Source: an uncultured Peptococcaceae bacterium
GTDB taxonomy: Bacteria; Bacillota; Desulfotomaculia; Desulfotomaculales; Desulfallaceae
Assembly (NCBI GenBank): GCA_913064925.1
Contig: CAJYBN010000045.1
Location: forward strand, 1-15,233
Direction of reading: 5' to 3'
Length of the DNA stretch: 15,233 nt
Shown: piece by piece, positions 1-6,471 of the stretch
Numbering within the stretch: the stretch's first letter is position 1
How the letters are laid out: every line of letters begins with the position of its first letter
Position numbers and translations under genes: made by a program
Notes under the pieces: model-generated
What the model saw: only the letters and a program-made list of their open reading frames with translations
Database searches by the model: none
Told to the model about the DNA's origin: nothing

Positions 1-420
1 TTGTCCCTGCCAAACGTCAGGGGCGTAGGTGTGGGTTATAAGCGGGTGGGTATGACCCGTACCGACAAGCCGGCCGTCATTGTTTTCGTAGAGAAAAAGG
101 TGCCGGCCGGCAAACTCAGCCGCAGCCAGCGGGTTCCGGAGAAGGTTCACGGCGTGGAAACCGACGTGATAGAAATCGGGCGGGTCCGGTTGCTGGGAAG
201 CAGGTCGGAGAGGATGCGCCCGGCGCTGCCGGGCAGCAGCATCGGGCACTACAAGATCAGCGCCGGCACTTTCGGCACCGTGGTCAGGGATAAGAAAACA
301 GGGGAAAAGCTGATATTGTCCAACAACCACATCCTGGCCCACGGCACCAGCGGCAACGACGGCAGGGCCCAGATCGGTGATCCCATATTGCAACCCGGCG
401 GTTGCGACACTGCATTGTAA
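1..420 (+). CDS. Trypsin-like serine peptidase, 5' half of a gene interrupted by a mobile element (5' end outside window)
   Basis: This is the N-terminal part of a trypsin-like peptidase of the kind found as standalone proteins of about 320 residues in clostridia. Visible features are an N-terminal segment (LPNVRGVGVGYK, then AVIVFVEKK) typical of this group, and the catalytic histidine in LSNNHILAH (residue 110 counting from base 1). The peptidase sequence runs to IGDPILQPG (codon 133, base 399). It then continues for six unrelated codons to a stop at 418-420, because the element begins there. The remaining catalytic residues are in the ORF at 5264-5842, and joining the two at the 10-bp repeat keeps the frame. 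The true start is probably upstream of base 1, since the TTG at base 1 has no visible RBS and homologues usually have a few more residues. The fragment alone lacks Asp and Ser and cannot be an active peptidase. Confidence 0.85.
   Translation: MSLPNVRGVGVGYKRVGMTRTDKPAVIVFVEKKVPAGKLSRSQRVPEKVHGVETDVIEIGRVRLLGSRSERMRPALPGSSIGHYKISAGTFGTVVRDKKTGEKLILSNNHILAHGTSGNDGRAQIGDPILQPGGCDTAL
390..405. repeat. Left attachment junction (10-bp direct repeat inside a hexamer inverted repeat)
   Basis: The 10-bp repeat GCAACCCGGC at 390-399 matches 5272-5281 exactly. At this end it is also part of a perfect inverted repeat, GCAACC (390-395) and GGTTGC (400-405) around CGGC. The centre of symmetry falls on GG at 397-398, a plausible non-palindromic crossover dinucleotide for a serine recombinase. 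Host peptidase sequence lies to the left and element sequence to the right. Confidence 0.75.
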
Positions 421-448
421 ACGGGCGGGTGCGCCCGTGTGCTATAAT
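421..448 (+). promoter_or_regulatory. Putative promoter with hairpin at left end of element
   Basis: A consensus -10 hexamer TATAAT lies at 443-448, 36 bp before the start of the thiamine-binding protein gene. At normal spacing there is no recognisable -35. A perfect 7-bp inverted repeat (ACGGGCG 421-427 / CGCCCGT 432-438, loop GGTG) occupies that place instead. It could be an operator for an activator or repressor, or simply stop read-through from the interrupted peptidase. The -10 match is seen directly; the regulatory role is inference. Confidence 0.45.
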
Positions 449-484
449 GGTGGAAAAGGGCAAAAATTAACCGGAGGTGAAAAA

Positions 485-784
485 ATGGCGGTAGTAGAAG
501 TCAGCATCATCCCCATCGGTACATCTTCCACTAGCCTGAGCGATTACGTAGCGAGATGCCTGCAGGTCCTGCAGCAGGCAGAGGGCGTTAAATACGAGTT
601 GACTTCCATGGGCACCGTTATTGAAGGGGAACTGGACCACGTGCTGTCTCTGGTGCGCAAGATGCACGAGGCGCCCTTTGCCGCGGGGGCGGGCAGGGTA
701 AGCACTACCATCCGCATCGACGATCGGCGGGACAAGCCCTTAAGCATGCGCGGCAAGGTGGCCGCGGTGGAAGCCAAGCTTTAA
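485..784 (+). CDS. MTH1187 family thiamine-binding protein
   Basis: A 99-residue protein of the thiamine-binding (MTH1187/YkoF/YqgV-like) family, small cytosolic ferredoxin-fold proteins that bind thiamine or related hydroxymethylpyrimidine compounds. Visible family features are the N-terminal strand VVEVSIIPIGT, the SLSDYVA segment (residues 17-23), ELTSMGTVIEGE in the middle, and the C-terminal IRIDDRRDKP. ATG 485 follows a strong RBS (CCGGAGGTGA, 471-480); the open frame extends upstream to 377, but that part has no RBS and crosses the insertion junction. It is the first gene of the inserted element, with the poly-gamma-glutamate hydrolase gene starting 11 bp downstream, so the two probably form one transcript. 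The family is clear; the physiological ligand here is not shown by sequence. Confidence 0.88.
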   Translation: MAVVEVSIIPIGTSSTSLSDYVARCLQVLQQAEGVKYELTSMGTVIEGELDHVLSLVRKMHEAPFAAGAGRVSTTIRIDDRRDKPLSMRGKVAAVEAKL

Positions 785-795
785 GGGGACAGGAC

Positions 796-1398
796 ATGAG
801 AGACAGGTACGGCTCCTTTCACGATCTCAGCCGGAAGGAAAAGGAAGGCCGCGACTACCGGATCGTGTTTGCCAATGAAGGCGCCCCGGTGCTGATCATG
901 GCGCCGCACGGGGGTGAAATCGAGCCGGGAACTACCGAGCTGGCGCGGGCCATTGCGGGTAAAGAGTGGGGTTTTTACAGTTTTTGCGGCACCAAGCAGG
1001 AAGGTAACTTTGCAGACTTGCACATCACCAGCACCCGTTTCGACGAGCCCAGGGCCCTGCGCATGGCCGCCTCTTCCCTCTGCACGGTTACGGTGCACGG
1101 CTGCCGGGAAAGCAGCTGCCGGGTGTATGTCGGCGGGCGGGACAGCGCCTTAAAGGAGGGTCTGCGGCAGGCCCTGGTTGCCGGCGGGTTTGCCGTGGCG
1201 GAGCATTCCAGGTACGCTGGGACCGACCCGGCCAACATATGCAACAAAAACCGGTCGGGGAAGGGCGTTCAGCTGGAGGTTACCAGGGGCCTGCGCCGGT
1301 TAATGTTTCCTGAATACCCGCGACGGGAACGGACCAGTGTGGTTTTTGACAAGTTTGTGGCCGCCGTCAGGCACGCGGTGGGCACGTGCCTGAAGTAA
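796..1398 (+). CDS. Poly-gamma-glutamate hydrolase family protein
   Basis: A 200-residue member of the poly-gamma-glutamate hydrolase family, related to the phage enzyme PghP that degrades host poly-gamma-glutamate capsule. These are zinc-dependent carboxypeptidase-like amidohydrolases. Recognisable family motifs are APHGGEIEPGT (residues 36-46; likely metal ligands H38 and E43), LHITSTRFDEP (75-85), VTVHGC (98-103, H101) and a late glutamate in VQLEVTRGLR (E161), a probable catalytic base. No signal peptide is seen, so the product is predicted cytosolic unless released by lysis, which fits a phage-derived gene. ATG 796 has AAGGGG at 783-788 upstream, and the gene lies 11 bp after the thiamine-binding gene. 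Family assignment is firm; the actual substrate is unknown, and nothing in the window makes poly-gamma-glutamate. Confidence 0.85.
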   Translation: MRDRYGSFHDLSRKEKEGRDYRIVFANEGAPVLIMAPHGGEIEPGTTELARAIAGKEWGFYSFCGTKQEGNFADLHITSTRFDEPRALRMAASSLCTVTVHGCRESSCRVYVGGRDSALKEGLRQALVAGGFAVAEHSRYAGTDPANICNKNRSGKGVQLEVTRGLRRLMFPEYPRRERTSVVFDKFVAAVRHAVGTCLK

Positions 1399-1546
1399 CA
1401 AAACAGCCGCGCCGGGCCAGCTTGGGGTGCAAGGTATTTTTTGGGGTTCCACAGAATGCGGCCACCGAATTACCCACGGGCGTAACAAGCCCCATGCCGG
1501 TTATAACCACTTGCACGCGGCTGGGTTTGTCTTGACCGGAGAACAC
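1367..1546 (-). pseudogene. Truncated beta-ketoacyl-ACP synthase II (FabF) N-terminus
   Basis: Read on the minus strand, bases 1519 to 1454 encode RVQVVITGMGLVTPVGNSVAAF, which I recognise as the start of FabF-type 3-oxoacyl-ACP synthases. After about 20 residues similarity stops abruptly near base 1454, and the frame runs on through unrelated residues to TGA at 1367-1369. A full FabF is about 410 residues, so only about 5 percent remains and all catalytic residues (Cys-His-His) are gone. The candidate GTG start (1544-1546) lies just 2 bp beyond the stop of the acyl-CoA synthetase, so this was probably the next gene of the same minus-strand operon. The frame now runs into the 3' end of the convergent hydrolase gene. 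The deletion point near 1454 marks an older rearrangement inside the mobile element. Confidence 0.7.
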
Positions 1547-1548
1547 AG

Positions 1549-3285
1549 TTAATCACCCCGCTGGACCCGGCGCTGAGCTTCTTCCACCAGTTTGAATTTC
1601 TGTACCTTGCCCGTCGAAGTAAAGGGCAGTTCCTCGGCCGAAACAAAAAATACGTAACGCGGCACCTTAAATTTGGCCAGGCCCTTCCTGCAGAAATCGA
1701 TGATTTCTTTGCGGTCGCACGTTTCCCCGGGCTTTAGTTCGATAAAAGCCGCTCCCACGTCACCCATCACCTTGTGCGGTATGCCCACCACGTGCACCTG
1801 GTTGACTTTGGGATGGGTGCTGATGTATTCTTCGATTTCCTTAGGTACCACGTTTTCCCCGGACGTCTTGTACATTTCCTTGCTGCGCCCGGTGAGCTGG
1901 ATAAGCCCGTCGGGGTGCACGATGCCCAGGTCGCCCGTCCGCAGCCAGCCGTCCTTATCGATGAGCTCGCTGTTTTCCTTCGGTCGCTTGTAATAGCCCC
2001 TGGTAACAATGTTGCCGCGGCAGACCAGTTCGCCCTCCGTGCCGGGCGGCAGGTCTCGCCCCGTAAAGGGGTCTACTGTTTTATACTCTATGTTGCGCCC
2101 CCCGAATTCCGGCAGGCCGCTGGCGCCGCCGTACATTAGCCTCCCAACCCTGGTGGTAAGTATTTCCAGGTCGTCCCCGGGCCAAGTCAAAGCGCTGGCC
2201 CCGGCCACTTCCGTCATACCGTAGCCCGTGCCCAGCTCCGTGAGGCCCAGCTCTTCCTTGGCCCTTTGCCACAGGGGAAGCGGGGCGGGGGCAGCGGCGC
2301 AAAGAACGGCAGACAGGGAAGATAGGTCGTAATTGGACAGTTCCGGGCAATTCAAAATGGCCAGCATAATTGACGGAACGCAGAGGATGTCGTGGGCGCG
2401 GTGCTGCTGGATGAGGGACAGCGCGCTTTGGGGGGTAAACTGCAGGTGGGGAATAATGGCGCCGCCCACAAATGTCACTGCCAGGAATCCCTGTTCAATG
2501 GCAAAGATGTGGTACAGGGGCAGGGGGAAATAAATGCGCCGTCCTTCCTGGTGCGCTCGGGCCAGGCAGCTGGCGTAAGTGCCCCGCAGCAGCATATCGT
2601 GGGTTAGCAAGGCGCCCTTGGGCATGGCCGTGGTACCCGAGGTATACATAATGTAACAGGTTTCGTCCGGGTAGGCCGTGGCCCTCTGTACGCGCTGCCT
2701 TTCGGCGGCGGGAAAGCCGTCGCCCATTTCGTATAGAGTGGGCAGCGAAAGGGTACCGGGGTACTCACGTCCCTCAGGCGAAAACACCACCACGTGGCGC
2801 AGATGGGGAAAACCATCGAAGGGCCGGCCTTCCTTTAATTTTTGCTCGCCGAAGCCCGGCAGCACCCGGGACAGGATATCTATAAAATCGGTCTTGCCCA
2901 ACCGGTCGTTGACGATGAGCACGACTGAGTCGGAGTCGCGCAGCAGAAATTCCAGCTCCTGTTCCCTGAGCATGGTATTGATGGGCACGCATACCGCCCC
3001 TATTTTTGCCAGCGCTATCAATATGATAATAAATTCCGGGTAATTACCCATGAGCAGAGCCACGTGCTCGCGGGGCTTGACTCCCAATTTGAGCAGCCCA
3101 CCGGCCAGCCGTTCCGCCAGTTGCTGTACTTCGCCGTACGAATATTCCCTATTTTCAGTTAAAATAAAAGGGCGGTCCGCGTAACGTTTTGCGGCGAGAT
3201 CGAAGTGGTCGGCGATAGTACGGCGCGGCCAAACGGGGTACTCGGCCAATAACCGTTCTACTCGCTGCCTGATTTCAGCTCGCAA
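1549..3285 (-). CDS. AMP-dependent acyl-CoA synthetase/ligase
   Basis: A 578-residue adenylate-forming enzyme (ANL superfamily) that activates a carboxylic acid with ATP to an acyl-AMP and then to acyl-CoA. Core motifs are in order: the P-loop YTSGTTAMPKGA, then GYGMTE, then WLRTGDLGIVHPDG with the hinge region GRSKEMYKTSGENVVPKEIEEYI, and near the C-terminus the catalytic lysine in PFTSTGKVQK (K560). Length and motif layout fit medium/long-chain fatty acyl-CoA or aryl-CoA ligases; the acid cannot be named from sequence. The start is TTG (3283-3285), supported by GGGGAGG at 3294-3300 and by typical N-terminal length. The gene is on the strand opposite to its neighbours and is followed directly by the FabF remnant. 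It is unusual cargo for an integrative element. Confidence 0.92.
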   Translation of the reverse strand: MRAEIRQRVERLLAEYPVWPRRTIADHFDLAAKRYADRPFILTENREYSYGEVQQLAERLAGGLLKLGVKPREHVALLMGNYPEFIIILIALAKIGAVCVPINTMLREQELEFLLRDSDSVVLIVNDRLGKTDFIDILSRVLPGFGEQKLKEGRPFDGFPHLRHVVVFSPEGREYPGTLSLPTLYEMGDGFPAAERQRVQRATAYPDETCYIMYTSGTTAMPKGALLTHDMLLRGTYASCLARAHQEGRRIYFPLPLYHIFAIEQGFLAVTFVGGAIIPHLQFTPQSALSLIQQHRAHDILCVPSIMLAILNCPELSNYDLSSLSAVLCAAAPAPLPLWQRAKEELGLTELGTGYGMTEVAGASALTWPGDDLEILTTRVGRLMYGGASGLPEFGGRNIEYKTVDPFTGRDLPPGTEGELVCRGNIVTRGYYKRPKENSELIDKDGWLRTGDLGIVHPDGLIQLTGRSKEMYKTSGENVVPKEIEEYISTHPKVNQVHVVGIPHKVMGDVGAAFIELKPGETCDRKEIIDFCRKGLAKFKVPRYVFFVSAEELPFTSTGKVQKFKLVEEAQRRVQRGD

Positions 3286-3445
3286 AGTAAAAACCTCCCC
3301 AACTTTTATTGTATACTTATTTTACTATTCTATCATTCGACCAATAAAGCAAAAAATTCCTGCACACAAAAATTATTTATTTTATAAACTTCAATTATTT
3401 GCCTTCCCTGCCGGGCATATGTTTTTTAATGAGGAGGTGGTACCA
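3286..3445. other. AT-rich divergent intergenic region
   Basis: About 160 bp between the acyl-CoA synthetase (minus) and the recombinase operon (plus), far more AT-rich than its surroundings. It must hold promoters for both directions, but I could not find a convincing -35/-10 pair on either strand. Strong RBSs sit at both edges (GGGGAGG on the minus strand at 3294-3300; GAGGAGG at 3431-3437 on the plus strand). Confidence 0.4.
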
Positions 3446-3640
3446 GTGCAGCGCCCGGTGCGGGTGGTGAAGAACCGGGACGGCGTTTCGGTGCTGGCCG
3501 GAGACCGGCAAATAACTGAGATGCTGGTTTTTCTCCTGTACAGGAAATTAAAAAACATGACGAGCGTCACGGCGGCACGCGCAGGCGGAACAGGCCGGGA
3601 GTACAGCCGGACATCCGGGGAGGCCGCCGGTGGATATTGA
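3446..3640 (+). CDS. Small protein translationally coupled to the serine recombinase
   Basis: A 64-residue basic protein of unrecognised family, beginning VQRPVRVVKNRDGVSVLAGDR and continuing with a probable helix ITEMLVFLLYRKLKNM. GTG 3446 follows an excellent RBS (GAGGAGGTGG, 3431-3440). Its last 11 bases overlap the start of the recombinase, so the two are probably translated together. No Cys motif or membrane segment is seen. Small proteins encoded next to large serine recombinases are sometimes recombination directionality factors (for example SprB of SPbeta), and that is the most interesting possibility here. It is inferred from position and size only. Confidence 0.6.
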   Translation: MQRPVRVVKNRDGVSVLAGDRQITEMLVFLLYRKLKNMTSVTAARAGGTGREYSRTSGEAAGGY

Positions 3641-5267
3641 CCATGCCGGCGGCGCCGGCCGCGGGCCGGGCGTCGTGGCCGTGTATGCCCGGCTCAGCGT
3701 GAACGAAAACGGCGAGCGCGATGAAAGCCTGGAAACGCAATGCCGCTTGCTGGCGGCCTTTGCCGGGGAAAACCGGCTGGGGGACTGCAAGTTTTACGTG
3801 GACAGCGACGTTTCGGGCACTTATTTCGACCGGCCGGGTTTACTGCAAATGGTGGAGGACATCAACCAGGGCCTTGTGGCTACGGTACTGGTCAAGGATC
3901 TTTCCCGGCTGGGGCGTAACAACGGCGAAACATTGACCTTCCTTGATTTCCTGCGGGAAAAGAACGTGCGGTTGATATCCCTGGGGGACAACTACGACAG
4001 TTTCCGGGACGATGACGACACCATCGGCATAAGAACCTGGGTCAATGAATACTACGCCAGGGATATTTCCAGGAAAGTGCGCGTCCACTTGAAAAATAAA
4101 ATGCGCCGCGGCGAATACCTGGGCCGGCCGCCCTTCGGGTACAAAAAATCGGCTGGACGTAAAAACAAGCTGGAAGTAGATGAGCGATACAGGCACGTTA
4201 TACAGGAAATTTTTCAGCTTTATATCGAGGGTTGGGGGTACCGCGCCCTGGCGGAGTACCTGCAGTGCCGGGGTGTACCTACTCCCAGCCAAGTCAAGGG
4301 GTACGCCCGGGCGCCCCAATCCGACCGCTGGGATGAGCAGCAAGTGCGGCGTATCATTACCAACCGGGTTTACTGCGGGGACGCCGTGCAGGGGGTGACC
4401 GAGAAAATATCCTTCAAGTCCCGGAAAACCCGGCGGGTGCCGGCGGACCAGTGGATCATCGTGCCCGGCGCGCATGAGGCCATCGTCAGCAGGGAAACCT
4501 TTGAACTGGCCCAGCGGGTGCGCCGCAAGCGCTGGCTGGCGGGAGAGGGGAGAAAAAAAAGCAAAGCAGCGCCCCTCCACCTGTTCAGCGGTTTCCTCCT
4601 CTGCGCGGGCTGCGGCAGCGGCCACGTGTTTCGCAAGAAGAAAAACCGGGCTGCGGCTTACGTTTGCGGCAGGTACAACAGGTTCGGCCGTGCCGGCTGC
4701 AGCAGCCACCGGGTGGCGGAGGAGGACTTGGTGCGCTATATACTGCGGGACGTGCGGCGGCTGGCGGCGGGCACGGCCTACCGGAGCCGGCTGGCGGAAC
4801 TGTACGCGCAAACCGCCTCGTTCTCCGACGAAACGGAGCGGCAAATAAGCAGGCTGCAGGAAGAAATCGACGCCAGGAGGCGGCAGCTCAGGATGGCTTA
4901 CCTGGACAGGCTGCAGGGCGTCATCTCACAGGAACTGTTTTTGGAAACGCGCGCCAAGCTGGAAAGGGAAGCCGGCTGGTTATCTGCGCAAAGGGATAAG
5001 CTGGCGCTGGAGCTGGCCGGCTGCCGGGAAAGGAAAGAGGTGATGCGGGTAATCAACGGTTTGCACCCCGGCATGTTGGCGGCGGAAGATATCGACAGGG
5101 AATTTCTAGAAAAGTTTGTGCATAAGATCGTGGTGCTGGAAAAAGGGGAGCAAATCAGCGCCGCGGCGGCGGAAAAAAGCGGGCTTAACCGGGAGGGGCT
5201 GGCAGCAGAGGCGCTGGGCAGCACCGGCTTGATTGTGGTGTACAATCTCCGGCCCGTGTCAACGTGA
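3630..5267 (+). CDS. Large serine recombinase (integrase) of the element
   Basis: A 545-residue large serine recombinase, which cuts and rejoins attachment sites through a 5'-phosphoserine link. The N-terminal resolvase domain (about 16-155) has YARLS with the presumed nucleophile S23, and DLSRLGRN with R93 and R96. The Recombinase domain follows (about 165-300, PPFGYKK... IIQEIF-like helix, then RIITNRVYCG). A zinc ribbon has C325, C328, C346 and C357, and a charged coiled-coil stretch covers about 398-470. All catalytic positions and domains look intact. GTG 3630 follows GGGGAGG (3617-3623) and overlaps the small upstream ORF by 11 bp. The stop codon lies 4 bp before the right attachment repeat, the usual position for an integrase of such elements. 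The ATG of the downstream peptidase remnant overlaps this stop. Confidence 0.94.
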   Translation: MDIDHAGGAGRGPGVVAVYARLSVNENGERDESLETQCRLLAAFAGENRLGDCKFYVDSDVSGTYFDRPGLLQMVEDINQGLVATVLVKDLSRLGRNNGETLTFLDFLREKNVRLISLGDNYDSFRDDDDTIGIRTWVNEYYARDISRKVRVHLKNKMRRGEYLGRPPFGYKKSAGRKNKLEVDERYRHVIQEIFQLYIEGWGYRALAEYLQCRGVPTPSQVKGYARAPQSDRWDEQQVRRIITNRVYCGDAVQGVTEKISFKSRKTRRVPADQWIIVPGAHEAIVSRETFELAQRVRRKRWLAGEGRKKSKAAPLHLFSGFLLCAGCGSGHVFRKKKNRAAAYVCGRYNRFGRAGCSSHRVAEEDLVRYILRDVRRLAAGTAYRSRLAELYAQTASFSDETERQISRLQEEIDARRRQLRMAYLDRLQGVISQELFLETRAKLEREAGWLSAQRDKLALELAGCRERKEVMRVINGLHPGMLAAEDIDREFLEKFVHKIVVLEKGEQISAAAAEKSGLNREGLAAEALGSTGLIVVYNLRPVST

Positions 5268-5281
5268 TGACGCAACCCGGC
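5263..5281. repeat. Right attachment junction (second copy of the 10-bp direct repeat)
   Basis: The repeat at 5272-5281 is identical to 390-399. The element-side flank TGACGCAACC (5268-5277) is, apart from one mismatch, the reverse complement of the left element-side flank GGTTGCGACA (400-409). The recombinase stop codon is at 5265-5267, and the peptidase frame resumes at CAA CCC GGC CCC (5273 onward), giving QPGPYDGG. Confidence 0.75.
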
Positions 5282-5842
5282 CCCTACGACGGGGGAACGC
5301 AGGATGACCGCATTGCCGAGCTGCTGCGGTTCGTACCCTTGCTGAGGGAATCCCAACAGGCCGACTGCCAGGTGGCCAATAAGGTTGCCGCTGCCGGCAA
5401 CCGGCTGCTGCGGGTATTGCGCCCGGGCTACCAGATGCGGTTTTACAAGTACAGTAGAGGGTTTAACGTGGTAGATTGCGCCGTGGCTCGGCCGCTGCGC
5501 CCCGACCTTATCGGCGAGGAAATTATCGAACTGGGGCAAGTTAACGGCCTGGGGGAAGCCAAGGAAGGAATGCTGGTGCAGAAAAGCGGCCGCACCAGCG
5601 GCGTCACGTCCGGGGAAGTTACCGCTCTCAGCGTGACTTTGCAGGTGGATCTTTCTGAAGAGGAAAAGGGTTGGTTCAGCGACCAGGTAGTGGCGGACTT
5701 GTTGAGCAAGCCGGGCGACAGCGGGTCGCTTATTCTGGATGAAGAGAACAGGGCTGTGGGGCTCCTGTTTGCCGGCTCTGATTCGCACTGTATATTTAAC
5801 CGTATACACAATGTATTGGAAGCGCTGGAAGTTGAGCTATAA
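5264..5842 (+). CDS. Trypsin-like serine peptidase, 3' half of the interrupted gene
   Basis: This open frame holds the C-terminal 186 residues of the peptidase whose N-terminus is at the left end of the window. Host sequence resumes at PGPYDGG (codons from 5276). The catalytic aspartate is most likely in FNVVDCAVAR (D71 of this ORF), and the catalytic serine is in KPGDSGSLIL (S153). The histidine is in the 5' half. As it stands the ORF starts at ATG 5264, overlapping the recombinase stop, with no RBS; any translation would come from coupling and give an inactive fragment. Fusion after excision would give about 319 codons counted from base 1, the normal size. No frameshift or stop has accumulated in this half, which argues for a recent insertion or for selection on the rejoined gene. 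Confidence 0.85.
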   Translation: MMTQPGPYDGGTQDDRIAELLRFVPLLRESQQADCQVANKVAAAGNRLLRVLRPGYQMRFYKYSRGFNVVDCAVARPLRPDLIGEEIIELGQVNGLGEAKEGMLVQKSGRTSGVTSGEVTALSVTLQVDLSEEEKGWFSDQVVADLLSKPGDSGSLILDEENRAVGLLFAGSDSHCIFNRIHNVLEALEVEL

Positions 5843-5878
5843 TGTCCTTGCTCGCCTTGCCGGGGGAGGTTTGAAGAC

Positions 5879-6271
5879 GTGGAGGTTTACCGCACGGACG
5901 ATGTAGCCCTGACTTTCCTAAACGATATACCGGCCATCGGACCGCGCCTGCCCAGCAAGGAGGACGCCATGAAAGTGGCAGCAAGTTACCTCGGTTTGAT
6001 AGATAAGCTGGCCCGGGGCAAAAAAGGCAGCCATCGCTGCAGCATCCGGTTCCTGAAGCAGGCGGACGGGCGTTTTACGCTGGTGGTCAGGGGCCCGGGT
6101 CTGGCCCTGGAAACTCTCAGCAACCTGGATGAAATCATGTTGCAAAGGTTCAAGCGGGGTTTGACGGGAAATATATTTATTCTGACCTGTTTTTTTGACG
6201 AGCCGGACGGAAACCTCGCTTGCCTGGCTTTAACCGAGGGAGTGGGGGCGGTGCTTTATTCTCCCGGTTAA
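5879..6271 (+). CDS. Hypothetical protein
   Basis: A 130-residue protein I do not recognise. GTG 5879 is supported by GGGGGAGG at 5862-5869. It has no signal peptide, membrane segment or cysteine motif. The middle part looks like alternating strands (RCSIRFLKQADGRFTLVVRG) followed by a helix (LETLSNLDEIMLQRFKRGL) and two more strands (NIFILTCFFDE, LACLALTEGVGAVLY), suggesting a small alpha/beta cytosolic protein. It starts 36 bp after the peptidase stop, so it was probably co-transcribed with the intact peptidase before the insertion. It is followed by a hairpin terminator. Its function may be tied to the peptidase, but that rests on position only. Confidence 0.75.
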   Translation: MEVYRTDDVALTFLNDIPAIGPRLPSKEDAMKVAASYLGLIDKLARGKKGSHRCSIRFLKQADGRFTLVVRGPGLALETLSNLDEIMLQRFKRGLTGNIFILTCFFDEPDGNLACLALTEGVGAVLYSPG

Positions 6272-6273
6272 TT

Positions 6274-6307
6274 AAAGATGCCTTACCCCGAGGCATCTTT
6301 GGCTTTC
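6274..6307 (+). terminator. Hairpin terminator after the peptidase/hypothetical unit
   Basis: AAAGATGCC (6274-6282) pairs perfectly with GGCATCTTT (6292-6300) over a 9-nt loop. The stem begins 2 bp after the stop codon. The following T-run is weak (GGCTTTCT), so termination may be partial. Confidence 0.65.
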
Positions 6308-6415
6308 TAAATGGTTATATATCCCATCGCGGCGCGATTTGGCGTTAATATAGCTGGTTATCCAAAAAATGCACAAATAACATATTTTATGGTTGCCGGC
6401 CTTAATTTGCACGCT

Positions 6416-6444
6416 TTGTTAATCTTCTTCTATTTTGGTACCAT
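6416..6444 (+). promoter_or_regulatory. Possible sigma-A promoter of the CAP protein gene
   Basis: TTGTTA (6416-6421) and TACCAT (6439-6444) are separated by 17 bp. The -10 is a 4 of 6 match, so this is only a candidate. The rest of the 6308-6476 interval is AT-rich and shows nothing else I can name. Confidence 0.3.
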
Positions 6445-6471
6445 TAAACTCAAGTGACTAAAACTTGGACA

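Larger units (their letters stand above)
390..5281 (+). mobile_element. Serine-recombinase integrative element inserted in a peptidase gene
   Basis: The element is about 4,882 bp measured from repeat to repeat. Evidence: the two halves of one peptidase gene flank it; an identical 10-bp repeat sits at both junctions (390-399 and 5272-5281); a large serine recombinase gene at the right end stops 4 bp before the right repeat; and the two element-side flanks are mirror images of each other, as in an attP site. Genes inside are a thiamine-binding protein, a poly-gamma-glutamate hydrolase family protein, a remnant of fabF, an acyl-CoA synthetase, a 64-codon ORF and the recombinase. No phage structural, replication or conjugation genes are present. 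It resembles a small integrative element, or a reduced prophage like the intervening elements in sporulation genes, carrying metabolic cargo. Whether it still excises cannot be told from the sequence, but the host frame and the recombinase both look intact. Confidence 0.85.

Noticed and set aside
377..484. Upstream extension of the thiamine-binding protein frame
   Set aside because: It crosses the attachment junction and lacks an RBS, whereas ATG 485 has a strong one and matches the family start.
3840..4844. Long open frame (334 codons) on the minus strand inside the recombinase gene
   Set aside because: It is a GC-driven shadow of the recombinase: no RBS, low-complexity Pro/Ala/His composition, and the plus-strand frame has clear family motifs.
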